From the NCBI GenBank assembly GCA_022425485.1, contig JAKMFL010000057.1, forward strand, positions 42,262-106,261: a stretch of 64,000 nucleotides of DNA, read 5' to 3'. Below, in pieces: positions 54,271 through 63,572 of this stretch. Positions within the stretch are counted from its first letter, which is position 1. Each line of letters begins with the position of its first letter. A model generated the notes under the pieces. It saw only the letters and a list, made by a program, of their open reading frames with translations. It had not been told where the DNA came from and did not search any database. A program made the translations under genes and the position numbers. The stretch comes from Alphaproteobacteria bacterium (GTDB lineage: Bacteria; Pseudomonadota; Alphaproteobacteria; Puniceispirillales; Puniceispirillaceae).

Positions 54271-54927
54271 ATGGCAGATAACATATTTAACACTTCATCT
54301 GAAGTCCCAAATGAAATGCGTTTAGCGCTGAAAGCGTTGGATGATCTGGACACAGATTTCAAAGCGGCGCGTGCACACTGGGGCAATCCCCCCGATCGTT
54401 TTACCCCATCTGGCTTTGCTGCTCTTGTGCGCATAATCTTGGGTCAGCAAATTTCACGCGCAGTAGCAAACACCCTTTGGGGGCGCTTTGTTGAGCGAAA
54501 CTGGCAAGAGGCACAGGCATTGGCCGCGCTAGATTATGAAGCGCTACAAGATATTGGCCTGTCGCGGCGTAAGGCAGAATATATCATTGATCTTGCGCGT
54601 GCCGAGGCACAAGGAAAGCTAAACCTTGCTAAGCTAGAGCGACAACCTGCGGATATCTTTACCCAAACCCTTATCAGCTATCGCGGGGTCGGAGGTTGGA
54701 CTGTCAGCAATTACCGCCTATTTTGTCTTGCGGATCTAGATGCATGGCCGGGAAATGACCTTGCCTTGATGGAAGCGGTAAAGCGGTTGAAAAATTTAGA
54801 TGAACGCCCTTCCCATGCAGAAATGGATGCGCTGGCTCAATCTTGGGCCCCTTATCGCGGCGCGGCGGCTTTGATGCTCTGGCATCTCTATGCTTGTCTT
54901 GTGCGGGATAGCCGGCCTGTTGGCTAG
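54271..54927 (+). CDS. HhH-GPD DNA glycosylase (AlkA-like)
   Basis: A 218-residue base excision glycosylase of the 3-methyladenine DNA glycosylase II group. Helix-hairpin-helix LISYRGVGGWTVSNY (about 145-159) and the catalytic Asp in WPGNDLAL (about 170) are conserved; there is no FeS-cluster Cys set. The AlkA N-terminal domain is absent, as in short bacterial forms. It converges on the HMCES gene through a repeat region, so two DNA lesion enzymes adjoin. Confidence 0.9.
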   Translation: MADNIFNTSSEVPNEMRLALKALDDLDTDFKAARAHWGNPPDRFTPSGFAALVRIILGQQISRAVANTLWGRFVERNWQEAQALAALDYEALQDIGLSRRKAEYIIDLARAEAQGKLNLAKLERQPADIFTQTLISYRGVGGWTVSNYRLFCLADLDAWPGNDLALMEAVKRLKNLDERPSHAEMDALAQSWAPYRGAAALMLWHLYACLVRDSRPVG

Positions 54928-54947
54928 TTTGCCCCTATCGCTCCAGA

Positions 54948-55004
54948 CAAAAATAAACTGGCCAAAAATAAATTGGCAAAATAAACTAGCCAAATAAATC
55001 TGGC
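54948..55004. repeat. 15-bp x ~4 tandem repeat between convergent repair genes
   Basis: Units at 54948-54962, 54963-54977, 54978-54990 and 54991-55004 follow CAAAAATAAAxTGGC, the last two shortened by one or two bases. The third contains the stop codon (TAG, complement of 54986-54988) of the leftward HMCES gene, and the fourth encodes part of its C-terminus (PDLFG). Confidence 0.8.
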
Positions 55005-55657
55005 TGACCTGAGCTAATTTTCTTTTCTGCATCCTCATTGTAGGGCGCAACAAGGCTTGCATTGTCATTTTTTATATTCCCAACATCTGGGCTAACGCGG
55101 TAAGCATTAAAATAGCTAGCGGATGCTGGTACCAAACAATTTGCAGCCTGCGCTATACTGCCATTCAGCCAGTTAGACCAGTTTGTAGCCGGCAAAACCA
55201 GCGGACAGCGATGATGCAGATCATGCAAGCTGCCATCAGCAGGCGTGGTCAAAATAACAAATTGCGCGGCCTTGCCCTTTATATCTGCAAAATACAAGCC
55301 AGCCATTGCCATTACCCGCCCATCTAGCAGCTGGATATGCCAAGGCTTGCGCGGGGCAGACCATTCAAACCAGCCACTTGCCACAACCAGACAGCGCGCG
55401 CTTACAAACCTGTCTTTAAAGGTGGGTTTCGCGTGCACTGTCTCGGAACGCGCATTTATCAGCCTTTTATTCTGTGGCCCAGAAGGGCGCCCAAATTCAG
55501 CCATTTCAGCAACTAATTCTAGTCCGCGTGGCCGCAGGATAAGGCTAGATTGCGCGGGCGCTACATTCCAGCGAGGCACCAGATTTTGAAGCACGGAAGT
55601 GCCAAAACGCTGATTAAGCTCGTCATTATTTGCGGTTAAACTAAACCGTCCACACAT
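54986..55657 (-). CDS. SOS response-associated peptidase (YedK/HMCES family)
   Basis: A 223-residue HMCES/YedK protein that forms a covalent DNA-protein crosslink with abasic sites in single-stranded DNA. The catalytic Cys must follow the initiator Met directly, as in MCGRFSL here, so the ATG at 55657 is the true start and the longer frame from 55663 would mask it. Other signatures are INARSET, GWFEW and the HHRCPLVL His (the Met often seen in HxRMP is Cys here). It is codirectional with nothing nearby and converges on the AlkA-like gene. Confidence 0.93.
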   Translation of the reverse strand: MCGRFSLTANNDELNQRFGTSVLQNLVPRWNVAPAQSSLILRPRGLELVAEMAEFGRPSGPQNKRLINARSETVHAKPTFKDRFVSARCLVVASGWFEWSAPRKPWHIQLLDGRVMAMAGLYFADIKGKAAQFVILTTPADGSLHDLHHRCPLVLPATNWSNWLNGSIAQAANCLVPASASYFNAYRVSPDVGNIKNDNASLVAPYNEDAEKKISSGQPDLFG

Positions 55658-55806
55658 ATACACAGCTTTCTAAATTTAGCATCTTGTTTTGGCTTCTTGC
55701 TCTTATCACTGCCTAGCGTTAAATTCCTAGCCAGTAAGATAAAAAAAAGCATACCCCTTTACACCACTAACCTCCAGAGTTTGTTAAACTGGCCAGCAGA
55801 TAGAAT

Positions 55807-56787
55807 ATGCCCATTATACCCATTTCAGACCAAGCATTACAGGATGCAGCTACCTGCCTGCAACAAGGAGGGCTGGTCGCTTTTCCGACTGAGACAGTCT
55901 ATGGGCTGGGGGCTATTGCGCGCGATGATAAGGCCGTTGCCAGTATATTTGCCGCTAAAAACAGACCGCAATTTAATCCCCTTATCAGCCATTTTGCAGA
56001 TGCAGATAATGCATTGGCAGCAGGTAGGAAAACTGACATTGCAAGTCTGCTGGCATCGCATTTCTGGCCGGGACCTCTCACCCTTATCCTAGAGCGGCAC
56101 AAAGATAGCCCGATTAGCTTATTAGCTTCAGCAGGTAGTGACAGCGTTGCTGTTCGGGTACCTTACCATGAAATAGCGCGGCGGCTAATCGCCCTAACGG
56201 GGTGGCCAATTGTTGCCCCTTCTGCAAATCCTAGTGGACGCATCAGCCCATCCAACGCTGCGCATGTAGAAGAAGGGCTAGGCAGCGCTTGTGACATGAT
56301 TTTAGATGGTGGGCCGTGTCGTAGCGGTTTAGAATCCACTGTCATTGACTGCCGCAACAACAAAGCCATTTTGTTGCGCCCGGGGCCAATTACAGCAGAG
56401 CAAATAAAAGAACAAACTGGCCTTATCCTTGCCACACCAGAAAATAAGGGAGGAGACGGCACAGCCCCCCTTGCCTCCCCCGGTCAGTTAGCCAGCCACT
56501 ATGCCCCATTGGCAAGGGTGCGACTAAACGCCACCACCAAACAGCAAGATGAGGTTTTTATCGGCTTTGGCACTGTCCCAGACGGGGTTACCGCTGATTT
56601 CAATCTATCCGAAAGCGGTGATATTCAAGAAGCAGCTGCGCATCTGTTCGCCCTTCTTCATGAAGCCGATAAGCGTGCTTTAAATTCTATTGCCTTTGCC
56701 CCCATCCCCATGTCAGGATTAGGTCTTGCAATAAATGACCGCCTCTCGCGTGCCGCTGCACCCAGAGATAGCGGTAAAGTTCTGTAA
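55807..56787 (+). CDS. Threonylcarbamoyl-AMP synthase (Sua5/YwlC type)
   Basis: Makes threonylcarbamoyl-AMP for t6A37 in ANN-decoding tRNAs. The YrdC-like domain starts GGLVAFPTETVYGLG and contains the Lys/Arg-rich KNRPQFNPL and the PSANPSGRISPS segments. At 326 residues it includes the extra C-terminal Sua5 domain (from about 220), so it is Sua5/YwlC and not the short TsaC. No strong Shine-Dalgarno. The FAD dehydrogenase gene follows after 64 bases. Confidence 0.93.
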   Translation: MPIIPISDQALQDAATCLQQGGLVAFPTETVYGLGAIARDDKAVASIFAAKNRPQFNPLISHFADADNALAAGRKTDIASLLASHFWPGPLTLILERHKDSPISLLASAGSDSVAVRVPYHEIARRLIALTGWPIVAPSANPSGRISPSNAAHVEEGLGSACDMILDGGPCRSGLESTVIDCRNNKAILLRPGPITAEQIKEQTGLILATPENKGGDGTAPLASPGQLASHYAPLARVRLNATTKQQDEVFIGFGTVPDGVTADFNLSESGDIQEAAAHLFALLHEADKRALNSIAFAPIPMSGLGLAINDRLSRAAAPRDSGKVL

Positions 56788-56851
56788 AAAAAGCAGCCTT
56801 GATTGGCCCTTCATACCTTTGAAGCTAGATATGTAAGTAAGTGATAGAGAA

Positions 56852-58282
56852 ATGAATAATATACACCATTTTAATGACCTGCTTGATGATAAGGATATTT
56901 TGAGTCTGGCAGATGACAAAGCCCCGTTCTTGCAGGACTGGCGCGGCAATTATAGCGGCGAAGCTGAGGCTATTTTATTCCCGCGTAGCACCGAGCAGGT
57001 CAGCGCAATTATGCGCCGCGCTCACGAGCAAGGCCTAACCATCGTACCGCAAGGCGGCAATACCGGCTTGGTTGGCGGCGGGATTCCAGATAAGTCCGGC
57101 AAGGCGTTTGTACTCTCGCTGTCGCGGATGAATAAGGTGCGTTCATTTTCTGAGGCAAACCGTTCTATGGTTGTCGAATCTGGCTGCATTTTACAGGAAT
57201 TGCACAAGCTTGCTGAAGAGCATGATTTATATTTCCCGCTTAATCTGGCAGCAAAAGGAAGCTGTACTATTGGCGGCAATCTGGCTACCAATGCAGGCGG
57301 CGTAAATGTGGTGCGCTACGGAAATACGCGCGATCTATGCCTTGGTATTGAGGTTGTGATGGCCGATGGGCAGGTGATGGATTTACTTACCCCCTTGCGC
57401 AAAGACAATACTGGCTATGATTTAAAACAGCTCTTTATCGGCTCAGAAGGTACGCTTGGCATTATTACGGCGGCTTCTATGAAGCTGTTTTCCCTGCCAA
57501 AGGCACGCGCCACTGCTCTTGCCGGCATTCCAGATATTACTACAGGGGTGGAATTATTAGGTAAATTGCAGGCGGCTAGCGGTGAGCAAGTCGAAGCATT
57601 TGAGATTATGCCAGACACGCTTTTGAACGTTATTTTTAAGCAGTTCCCAGAGATTCCGCGCCCGCTTAACCCTATTCCTGAATTCATGATACTGATGGAA
57701 ATCGCTAGCTCAGATGAAAAAGACGGCCGCGAAGATGAAACAGGTCGTGTGCCGATTATCGAAACCTTAGAAGGGTTTTTGGCAGAGGCCTTTGAAGCAG
57801 AAATGATAAGTGATGCGACCTTGGCGCGTAATGACACACAACGCCAACAATTATGGGACATCAGAGAACATGCCCCTGAATCTACCAAACGGGAATCTAA
57901 CCCAGTAAATACAGATATTTCTGTTACCAGAGCTGACCTACAGGCCTTTTATGACTGTGCTGTTGCAGAGGTGCGTAAAGTCTGCCCTGTCACGCGCGTT
58001 TGCAGCTATGGCCATCTTGGTGATGGTAATTTGCATTTCAATTTAATTGAAAAAGAGGGCGGCGACCCAGACTGGCTGAATAAGAAAGAACCTTTAAAGG
58101 CTGCTATTTATAAAGCGCTGGCAAGTTTAAACGGCTCTATCAGCGCTGAACATGGTATTGGCGTGATGAAGTTTGAACAGTTAAAGCAAGTGAAAGACCC
58201 GGTTGCCCTGTCCATAATGTCTAATATCAAACATTTGCTAGATCCAAAGGGCATTTTAAACCCCGGCAAGGTCATTGACTAA
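56852..58282 (+). CDS. FAD-binding oxidoreductase, D-2-hydroxyglutarate dehydrogenase/GlcD type
   Basis: A 476-residue PCMH-fold flavoprotein. FAD pyrophosphate-binding VPQGGNTGLVGG lies near 64-75, the KGSCTIGGNLATNAGG region near 137, and the C-terminal substrate/metal domain contains CSYGHLGDGNLHFN and SAEHGIG. These are features of D-2-hydroxyglutarate dehydrogenase, D-lactate dehydrogenase and glycolate oxidase GlcD. 2-hydroxyglutarate is the likeliest substrate by overall similarity, but no neighbour confirms it. Its stop overlaps the start of an intrinsic terminator. Confidence 0.88.
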   Translation: MNNIHHFNDLLDDKDILSLADDKAPFLQDWRGNYSGEAEAILFPRSTEQVSAIMRRAHEQGLTIVPQGGNTGLVGGGIPDKSGKAFVLSLSRMNKVRSFSEANRSMVVESGCILQELHKLAEEHDLYFPLNLAAKGSCTIGGNLATNAGGVNVVRYGNTRDLCLGIEVVMADGQVMDLLTPLRKDNTGYDLKQLFIGSEGTLGIITAASMKLFSLPKARATALAGIPDITTGVELLGKLQAASGEQVEAFEIMPDTLLNVIFKQFPEIPRPLNPIPEFMILMEIASSDEKDGREDETGRVPIIETLEGFLAEAFEAEMISDATLARNDTQRQQLWDIREHAPESTKRESNPVNTDISVTRADLQAFYDCAVAEVRKVCPVTRVCSYGHLGDGNLHFNLIEKEGGDPDWLNKKEPLKAAIYKALASLNGSISAEHGIGVMKFEQLKQVKDPVALSIMSNIKHLLDPKGILNPGKVID

Positions 58283-58306
58283 GCTCTGTTAACATAGGGC
58301 TTTTTT
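58281..58306 (+). terminator. Intrinsic terminator after the FAD dehydrogenase gene
   Basis: AAGCTC-TGT pairs with ACA-GGGCTT (one bulged TA, one G-T) and a T-run of six ending at 58306 follows. The hairpin begins at the last bases of the stop codon. Confidence 0.7.
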
Positions 58307-58414
58307 AATATGGGCTAACGGGCTTAACGGACATCATAATATAAAGAATGAGCGGTTATAAGGGATGATATGGCAATTAGCGCATAGCCAGCCAACGCTG
58401 GAAAAGGAGCGAAA

Positions 58415-58981
58415 ATGACCCTAACTTCCATAGATGAAAATCACATTAACCGCGTGCTATCTTTCTGGTTTGAGGAAATTACACCAGAAAATTGGTTTAC
58501 GAAGAGCACGGATTTCGACAAGCGTTTGGAAACACAATTTGAAACTCTTGTCCTTCAAGCCCTAAACGGACAGCTAGACCGTTGGGCTGGAGGCAGCGAT
58601 GGATGCCTTGCCCTTATCTTATTGCTAGATCAGATGACCCGTAATATCTACCGCGATACACCGAAGGCCTTTGCGGGCGATGAGATAGCCTGCGCCCTCT
58701 CGCTTCGTGCCGCCGCCGATAAGAAGATCGAGGCAGAAAGCCATGAAGCCAAACGGCAATTTTTTCTGATGCCCATGATGCATTCAGAAGACCTTGCTAT
58801 TCAGGATGCCTCGCTGCCACTGTTCAAAGCACATACCTCTGAGCGGACGTATGATTATGCCGTGCGTCACCGTGATATCGTTGCCCGTTTTGGCCGCTTT
58901 CCGCACCGTAACGCTATCTTAGGACGGCCGTCGAGCGATGCGGAAATTGCTTTTTTGAAAGAGCCTAACTCTTCTTTCTAA
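58415..58981 (+). CDS. DUF924 family protein
   Basis: A 188-residue alpha-helical protein with all DUF924 features: VLSFWFEE at the N-terminus, DQMTRNIYR, FFLMPMMHSEDLAIQD and a final RFGRFPHRNAILGR. The structure in the family is TPR-like; function is unknown. AGGAG is placed well before the ATG. It converges on the glycosyltransferase family 9 gene with only an 18-base gap. Confidence 0.9.
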   Translation: MTLTSIDENHINRVLSFWFEEITPENWFTKSTDFDKRLETQFETLVLQALNGQLDRWAGGSDGCLALILLLDQMTRNIYRDTPKAFAGDEIACALSLRAAADKKIEAESHEAKRQFFLMPMMHSEDLAIQDASLPLFKAHTSERTYDYAVRHRDIVARFGRFPHRNAILGRPSSDAEIAFLKEPNSSF

Positions 58982-58999
58982 AAACGCATCTTACAATGT

Positions 59000-59914
59000 C
59001 TAGACACGAATCTCATTCAGCTTTTCCCAGACCTTATCAGCTTTTAACTGGGCCAAGTCAGGGCGGTATAAATACGCCGCTTTCTCGCCCGTTGGCGCAG
59101 ACATAGATGGGTCTGTATCGGCGCCCATCAACATGCAGGTTGGGGTATTGGTACGCGCGCCCAGAAATACTGGCCCGGTGTCATTACCAAGAATAAATTC
59201 AGCCCCTGTCATCATGGCGGCAAGTTCAGCTAAACTGGTTTTGGCGGTAACATCCATAACATCCCCGCAGGCTGCCTTGATTAACTGATTTGCGTCTCTA
59301 TCTTCTTCTGTGCCGCATAAGACAGGCGTGATACCCGCCCTCAAGCAACGTGCCGCGATATCGGCAAATAAAGCCGCAGGCCATCTTTTTGACAGTTTTG
59401 CTTTAGATGATCCCGCTACAAATACTGCATATTTTGCTGGCAGCTTAATCCTCTGCTTTTCTAAATTTGTAGACATGAAAGTTAAATTGCCAGTATAGGC
59501 GGACGCGCCAGCCATTTTTACGGCGACCATCATTCTATCGCGGTTATTAACGCCTGTAAAATCTGGCATTGGATCTGAACAGCCTTTGGCGGTACCAAAC
59601 CAACGCGCCTTTGGCTGTGCTAGCTTAAAATAAGTGGCCGTGCGTGAGGAGCATTGCAGGTCAATAATCGCGTCAAACGGACGCCTGAGAAGCGCCCTTA
59701 AACGCAAGCTTTTGCCGATATGCCAGATAGGGGCGCGTGGGTCTACCACAAGCTCATCAAACCAGCTAGAATGCTGAAGCAAAGGGGCAAAAGCAGGCGA
59801 GGTTAATAAGGTTATATGGGCGTCTGGAAAAGACTGGCGCAAACTCTCAAAGGCATCAATCCCTTGAATTATGTCCCCTAGAGCGCCATGCTTTAAAACC
59901 AGAATCTGTTTCAT
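59000..59914 (-). CDS. Glycosyltransferase family 9 (heptosyltransferase-like)
   Basis: A GT-B fold transferase, 304 residues from ATG 59914. ILVLKHGALGDIIQG near the N-terminus and FILGNDTGPVFLGA in the C-terminal domain are the ADP-heptose heptosyltransferase (WaaC/WaaF/RfaQ) signatures. It should add a heptose or related sugar to the LPS core. The frame is open to 59932; the later ATG is preferred because the fold begins there and GAAGG precedes it. It is divergent from the GT4 gene and near lptD, supporting an envelope role. Confidence 0.92.
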   Translation of the reverse strand: MKQILVLKHGALGDIIQGIDAFESLRQSFPDAHITLLTSPAFAPLLQHSSWFDELVVDPRAPIWHIGKSLRLRALLRRPFDAIIDLQCSSRTATYFKLAQPKARWFGTAKGCSDPMPDFTGVNNRDRMMVAVKMAGASAYTGNLTFMSTNLEKQRIKLPAKYAVFVAGSSKAKLSKRWPAALFADIAARCLRAGITPVLCGTEEDRDANQLIKAACGDVMDVTAKTSLAELAAMMTGAEFILGNDTGPVFLGARTNTPTCMLMGADTDPSMSAPTGEKAAYLYRPDLAQLKADKVWEKLNEIRV

Positions 59915-59947
59915 TGCCTTCTCTTGCGCCAAGCGCCCCTAAATTTT

Positions 59948-59983
59948 GTGCTAATAAATTATTTCGCGCTAATAAATTGCTTC
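59948..59983. repeat. 18-bp x 2 tandem repeat in the GT9-GT4 intergenic region
   Basis: Units at 59948-59965 and 59966-59983 share CTAATAAATT and are identical at 15 of 18 positions. They lie in the divergent promoter region between the two glycosyltransferases. Confidence 0.75.
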
Positions 59984-60091
59984 ATTTTTCCTAGATTCAT
60001 AGACTTTTTTTGACATTGTGACTAGTGTTATAAACACCGTAATGCCTGCAGGATAGCACCGCCAATCCGCTAGGAGACAATTAGCAAAAAC

Positions 60092-61255
60092 ATGACTTCT
60101 AGCTATCCAAAGACCGATATTTTACTACCTTATAAAGAGGTGATGACAAAGGCAAATGCAGGCGCCATTGCCCGCATTGTCGCTTACGTTGCCAGTGCTT
60201 CTGATTATCCTGAAAAGCTTAACATTTTCGGCTCGCCCATATCAGACCCACCCTTAAAAGGGGTGAATTTTATCCCTATTAGCTATTTTCGGAAATGGCT
60301 ATATGGCAAAAATAAGGGCTTTCTTCATGGCTATCTTAAACATCTAAAAGCCCATCCAGAACAGACACCAGAACTGGTGGAGATACATAGCCGTTGCCAG
60401 CTTGCAAGGCAGTTAAAAACCGCGCGGCCAGATTTAAAAGTTAGCTTATATATGCATAATGATGCGCGTGATATGCAAGGGGGGCAAACGCGCAGCGAGC
60501 GACTATGGCTAGTAAATAATCTATCTGCAATCCTATTTGTTTCACACTATTTAAAAGACAGCTTTATCAGAGATTTACCTGAAAAAGAGTTATGCGCCGA
60601 CGCCTATTCAAAATGTATTGTGATACCAAATGAGGTCACAAGGACATCTAAGGCACGGCCAGAAAAGCAGCAAAAAATTCTCTTGGCAGGGCGGATGGTT
60701 CCTGAAAAAGGCATTTTAGAGGCCTGCGAAGCAGCCGCCAAAATATTACCAGCCTTTCCAGAATGGCATCTCGATATTGTTGGCAGCACGCATTTTCATG
60801 CCGCCAAACCTTCTGAATATGAGCAGAAAATCACCCGCACGCTTGCCCCCATCGCTACACAAACAACCCAGCATGGCTATCTTCAAGAAACAGATTTAAG
60901 CAAGCTTCAGGCGCAGGCGGCCATTGCGCTTGTTCCCTCCTTGTGGCAGGAACCCGCAGGTCTTACAGTCATCGAAGCCTTGGCCTATGGCTGTGCGCTC
61001 ATCACCACAGACAAGGGCGGTATTCCTGAAATTGCCAGAGGGCGGGCTGAAATAGCCCCCATCCGTGAGCTTGACTACCTTGATGAGAATAATCGCCAAG
61101 CCATAATCACTATTTTGGCGGCGAATTTGCATAGCTTGTTATCGGATAATAATAAGCTGGCCCGACTTCAGGATAGGGCATGGAAAGATTATCCATTTGA
61201 TGCCCGAAATATGGCTGTTAACGCAGATAACTATAGGATATCCTTGAAGTCTTGA
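60092..61255 (+). CDS. Glycosyltransferase family 4
   Basis: A 387-residue GT-B glycosyltransferase. The C-terminal donor domain has KILLAGRMVPEKGILEAC and the nucleotide-sugar-binding EPAGLTVIEALAYGCALITTDKGGIPEI. The N-terminal acceptor domain is less conserved. It probably builds LPS core or another surface glycan. AGGAGA stands 16 bases before the ATG, farther than ideal, but no in-frame alternative exists because a TAG lies just upstream. lptD follows after 85 bases. Confidence 0.9.
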   Translation: MTSSYPKTDILLPYKEVMTKANAGAIARIVAYVASASDYPEKLNIFGSPISDPPLKGVNFIPISYFRKWLYGKNKGFLHGYLKHLKAHPEQTPELVEIHSRCQLARQLKTARPDLKVSLYMHNDARDMQGGQTRSERLWLVNNLSAILFVSHYLKDSFIRDLPEKELCADAYSKCIVIPNEVTRTSKARPEKQQKILLAGRMVPEKGILEACEAAAKILPAFPEWHLDIVGSTHFHAAKPSEYEQKITRTLAPIATQTTQHGYLQETDLSKLQAQAAIALVPSLWQEPAGLTVIEALAYGCALITTDKGGIPEIARGRAEIAPIRELDYLDENNRQAIITILAANLHSLLSDNNKLARLQDRAWKDYPFDARNMAVNADNYRISLKS

Positions 61256-61340
61256 TTTACAATGGCAGCTAATTAAGGTAGGGCTTTGTAAACAATTTCT
61301 GGAACAGAAATACTGTCAATTCAATTGGTGTTCAGTGACG

Positions 61341-63494
61341 ATGTGCATGAGATTTTTGAAAGGCTATTTTAGAGCCGTCTTAGCGATGTCCGCGCTAGTA
61401 TTCTGTCTATGGGCAGGCTTGGTGCACGCCCAAGAAGACACGCCAGTTGATTTCGAAGCTGACAGTGTAACCGTGAATAATCAAGACGGTAATATGATTG
61501 CTACCGGCAATGTAACGATTATTCAAAACGGCGATGTTTTGCGTGCTGATCAGGTGATTTACAACCCGTCTACAGAAACAGCCCGCGCGTCTGGAAATGT
61601 TACCCTTACCACCATTGATAATATCGTGCATTCTGCGGATGAAATGACGCTGGATGAGAATTTTACCCATGCAATCGCCAAGCCGTTACTGACGAAATTG
61701 TCAGACGGCACAAGGTTTTCTGCAAACTCTGGCAATCATACACAAAACAAGCGAACTGTTTTTGACAGAAGTGTCTTTTCGCCTTGTAAATGTGATTATG
61801 ATGATGGGGAAAGTCCGATTTGGGATTTGCGTGCCTCAAAAAGCATTCATGATGTTGAAACACATTTAATAACGCATCAAAATGTAACGATGCGCATCTT
61901 TGGTCTGCCTATTTTCTATTTGCCGGCTTTAGTACACCCAGATGAAACAATCAAACGCCAGAGCGGGTTTCTGACCCCTAATGTTGCCTATTCCAATGAC
62001 CGCGGTATGACGGTTACTACGCCCTATTACCAAGTGCTTGGTCCAACGCGTGATGTTGAATTTCAGCCAACCAATTTCCAGTTTAGAGGACAAGGGCTAA
62101 AGACTATCTATCGTCAGAAATGGGATAATTCAGAGCTAACTGCCACGGTTTATTCTGCCAATCTGGAAACCTTTAAAAAGCGGAGAGAGCAAGTTGCCGC
62201 AACCGACACCCGTTTTTCAACAAAATTGGGGACAGGATGGAATTTGGATATGCGGCTGTTCCGCACTTCTCAGGATACTTTTTTGCGTCGCTACCGCTAT
62301 GCAGCAGATGACAGGCTCGACAGCTATATCGTTGCGGAGAAAATTACCGATAACCGCTATTACCGCGTCAAAGCCTCAGATATACAAGGATTGCGCGAAG
62401 CAGACACACCAGATAGCGAGCCGTCCCTTCTACCGCATATCTATTTTGAGAAGGTGGTTGATGGCCCGTTCGCCAATCAAACCATCCGCCAAGAGCTAAC
62501 TGCCCAGTCATTACAGAATGACGAAGGCCATGATATGGTGCGCTGGACTGGCCTGCTTGGCACCCGCCTTCAGCATAAGATGGACGGCCATGTTTTGATA
62601 GCAACGGGTGATTTACTTGGCACCTATCATGATATTCAATCCAACCCCAGCGGGTCAGGGGAAACACAAGAGCTTGGTCAGGGCCAAGTCATTATGACTG
62701 GCGAATGGCAATATCCCCTAGGGATAACCTATGGCAATCAAAAGACGGCCTCTGCCATCATAACGCCAAAAATTAAGGTTACTGGCATTGAAGGTAGCGA
62801 TAGAACGGAAGATATTCCAAACAGGGATGCCGCAGATTTCCGCCTCGACGAAGCAAATATGTTTTTAGCAAACCGCTTTCAGGGACGAGACTTTATTCTG
62901 CCCGGTAGCCATGTTGCAGCGGGTGTTTCTGGGATTACAGAAAGTAGTTTCCTAGGCGATGTCAGCGGCTTTATTGGCTTATCCTATCGTACCTCTGGCA
63001 CCCCGGCGGAGAGCATTTCCACCGAAAGTAGGGACAGCTACTCAGACTATGTAACAAGCCTTTCTGCAAGAACCCCGTTTGATCTCACTGTATCTTGGTC
63101 AGCGCGTGCCGACCGCAAGAGCTTTGAATTAAACGAATCTCGTGCAAATGCTGTGTATGACAATAATGGAACCTTTGTTGAGGTATCGCATACCCAAGTT
63201 GCCGAGAGTTATTTTACCAATAGCGCCCAAGACCGCGAAGAAGTCAGTATCAATGTCACGCAGAACTTAGGACGCGGTTTATCGCTAACCGCAGAGCAGG
63301 TCTGGAACCTTTCCGAAGGCCAGAGTAAAAAAGATCAGTCGATTTTATTATTAGGCTGGTCAGGCGGCTTTCAGGATTGTGTGAATCTATCGCTTGAATA
63401 TAAGCGTGACCCCTACGCAGACAGAGATATTCAGAAGGTCAGCGAGCTGCAATTACGGATATCCTTTAAATATCTCGGCTCTATTAGCCAATAA
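61341..63494 (+). CDS. lptD: LPS-assembly outer-membrane protein LptD
   Basis: Outer-membrane translocon component inserting LPS in the outer leaflet. Signal peptide with cleavage after VHA (about residue 31); periplasmic OstA/beta-jellyroll domain about 36-130 (VDFEADSVTVNNQDGN, ATGNVTI, RADQVIYN); then the 26-strand barrel, with GLPIFYLPALVHPD at its entrance. Cysteines in SPCKCDYDD and FQDCVNL could form the inter-domain disulfide, but the N-terminal pair is CxC. Start ATG 61341 or 61347; GTG at 61335 is less likely. 717 residues. Identity is secure by pattern and length. Confidence 0.93.
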   Translation: MCMRFLKGYFRAVLAMSALVFCLWAGLVHAQEDTPVDFEADSVTVNNQDGNMIATGNVTIIQNGDVLRADQVIYNPSTETARASGNVTLTTIDNIVHSADEMTLDENFTHAIAKPLLTKLSDGTRFSANSGNHTQNKRTVFDRSVFSPCKCDYDDGESPIWDLRASKSIHDVETHLITHQNVTMRIFGLPIFYLPALVHPDETIKRQSGFLTPNVAYSNDRGMTVTTPYYQVLGPTRDVEFQPTNFQFRGQGLKTIYRQKWDNSELTATVYSANLETFKKRREQVAATDTRFSTKLGTGWNLDMRLFRTSQDTFLRRYRYAADDRLDSYIVAEKITDNRYYRVKASDIQGLREADTPDSEPSLLPHIYFEKVVDGPFANQTIRQELTAQSLQNDEGHDMVRWTGLLGTRLQHKMDGHVLIATGDLLGTYHDIQSNPSGSGETQELGQGQVIMTGEWQYPLGITYGNQKTASAIITPKIKVTGIEGSDRTEDIPNRDAADFRLDEANMFLANRFQGRDFILPGSHVAAGVSGITESSFLGDVSGFIGLSYRTSGTPAESISTESRDSYSDYVTSLSARTPFDLTVSWSARADRKSFELNESRANAVYDNNGTFVEVSHTQVAESYFTNSAQDREEVSINVTQNLGRGLSLTAEQVWNLSEGQSKKDQSILLLGWSGGFQDCVNLSLEYKRDPYADRDIQKVSELQLRISFKYLGSISQ

Positions 63495-63536
63495 AATAAC
63501 CGTGATTACAGGAAATAGGCTGGAAAAAATCGCCCC

Positions 63537-63572
63537 GGCTAATCATCTGATACAGGCTAGTCATCTGATATC
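63537..63572. repeat. 18-bp x 2 tandem repeat duplicating the acetyltransferase C-terminus and stop
   Basis: Units at 63537-63554 and 63555-63572 share GGCTA(A/G)TCATCTGATA. On the minus strand unit 2 encodes ISDD-stop of the acetyltransferase; the neighbouring unit repeats VSDD-stop in the same frame, giving a back-up stop (complement of 63539-63541). Confidence 0.85.
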
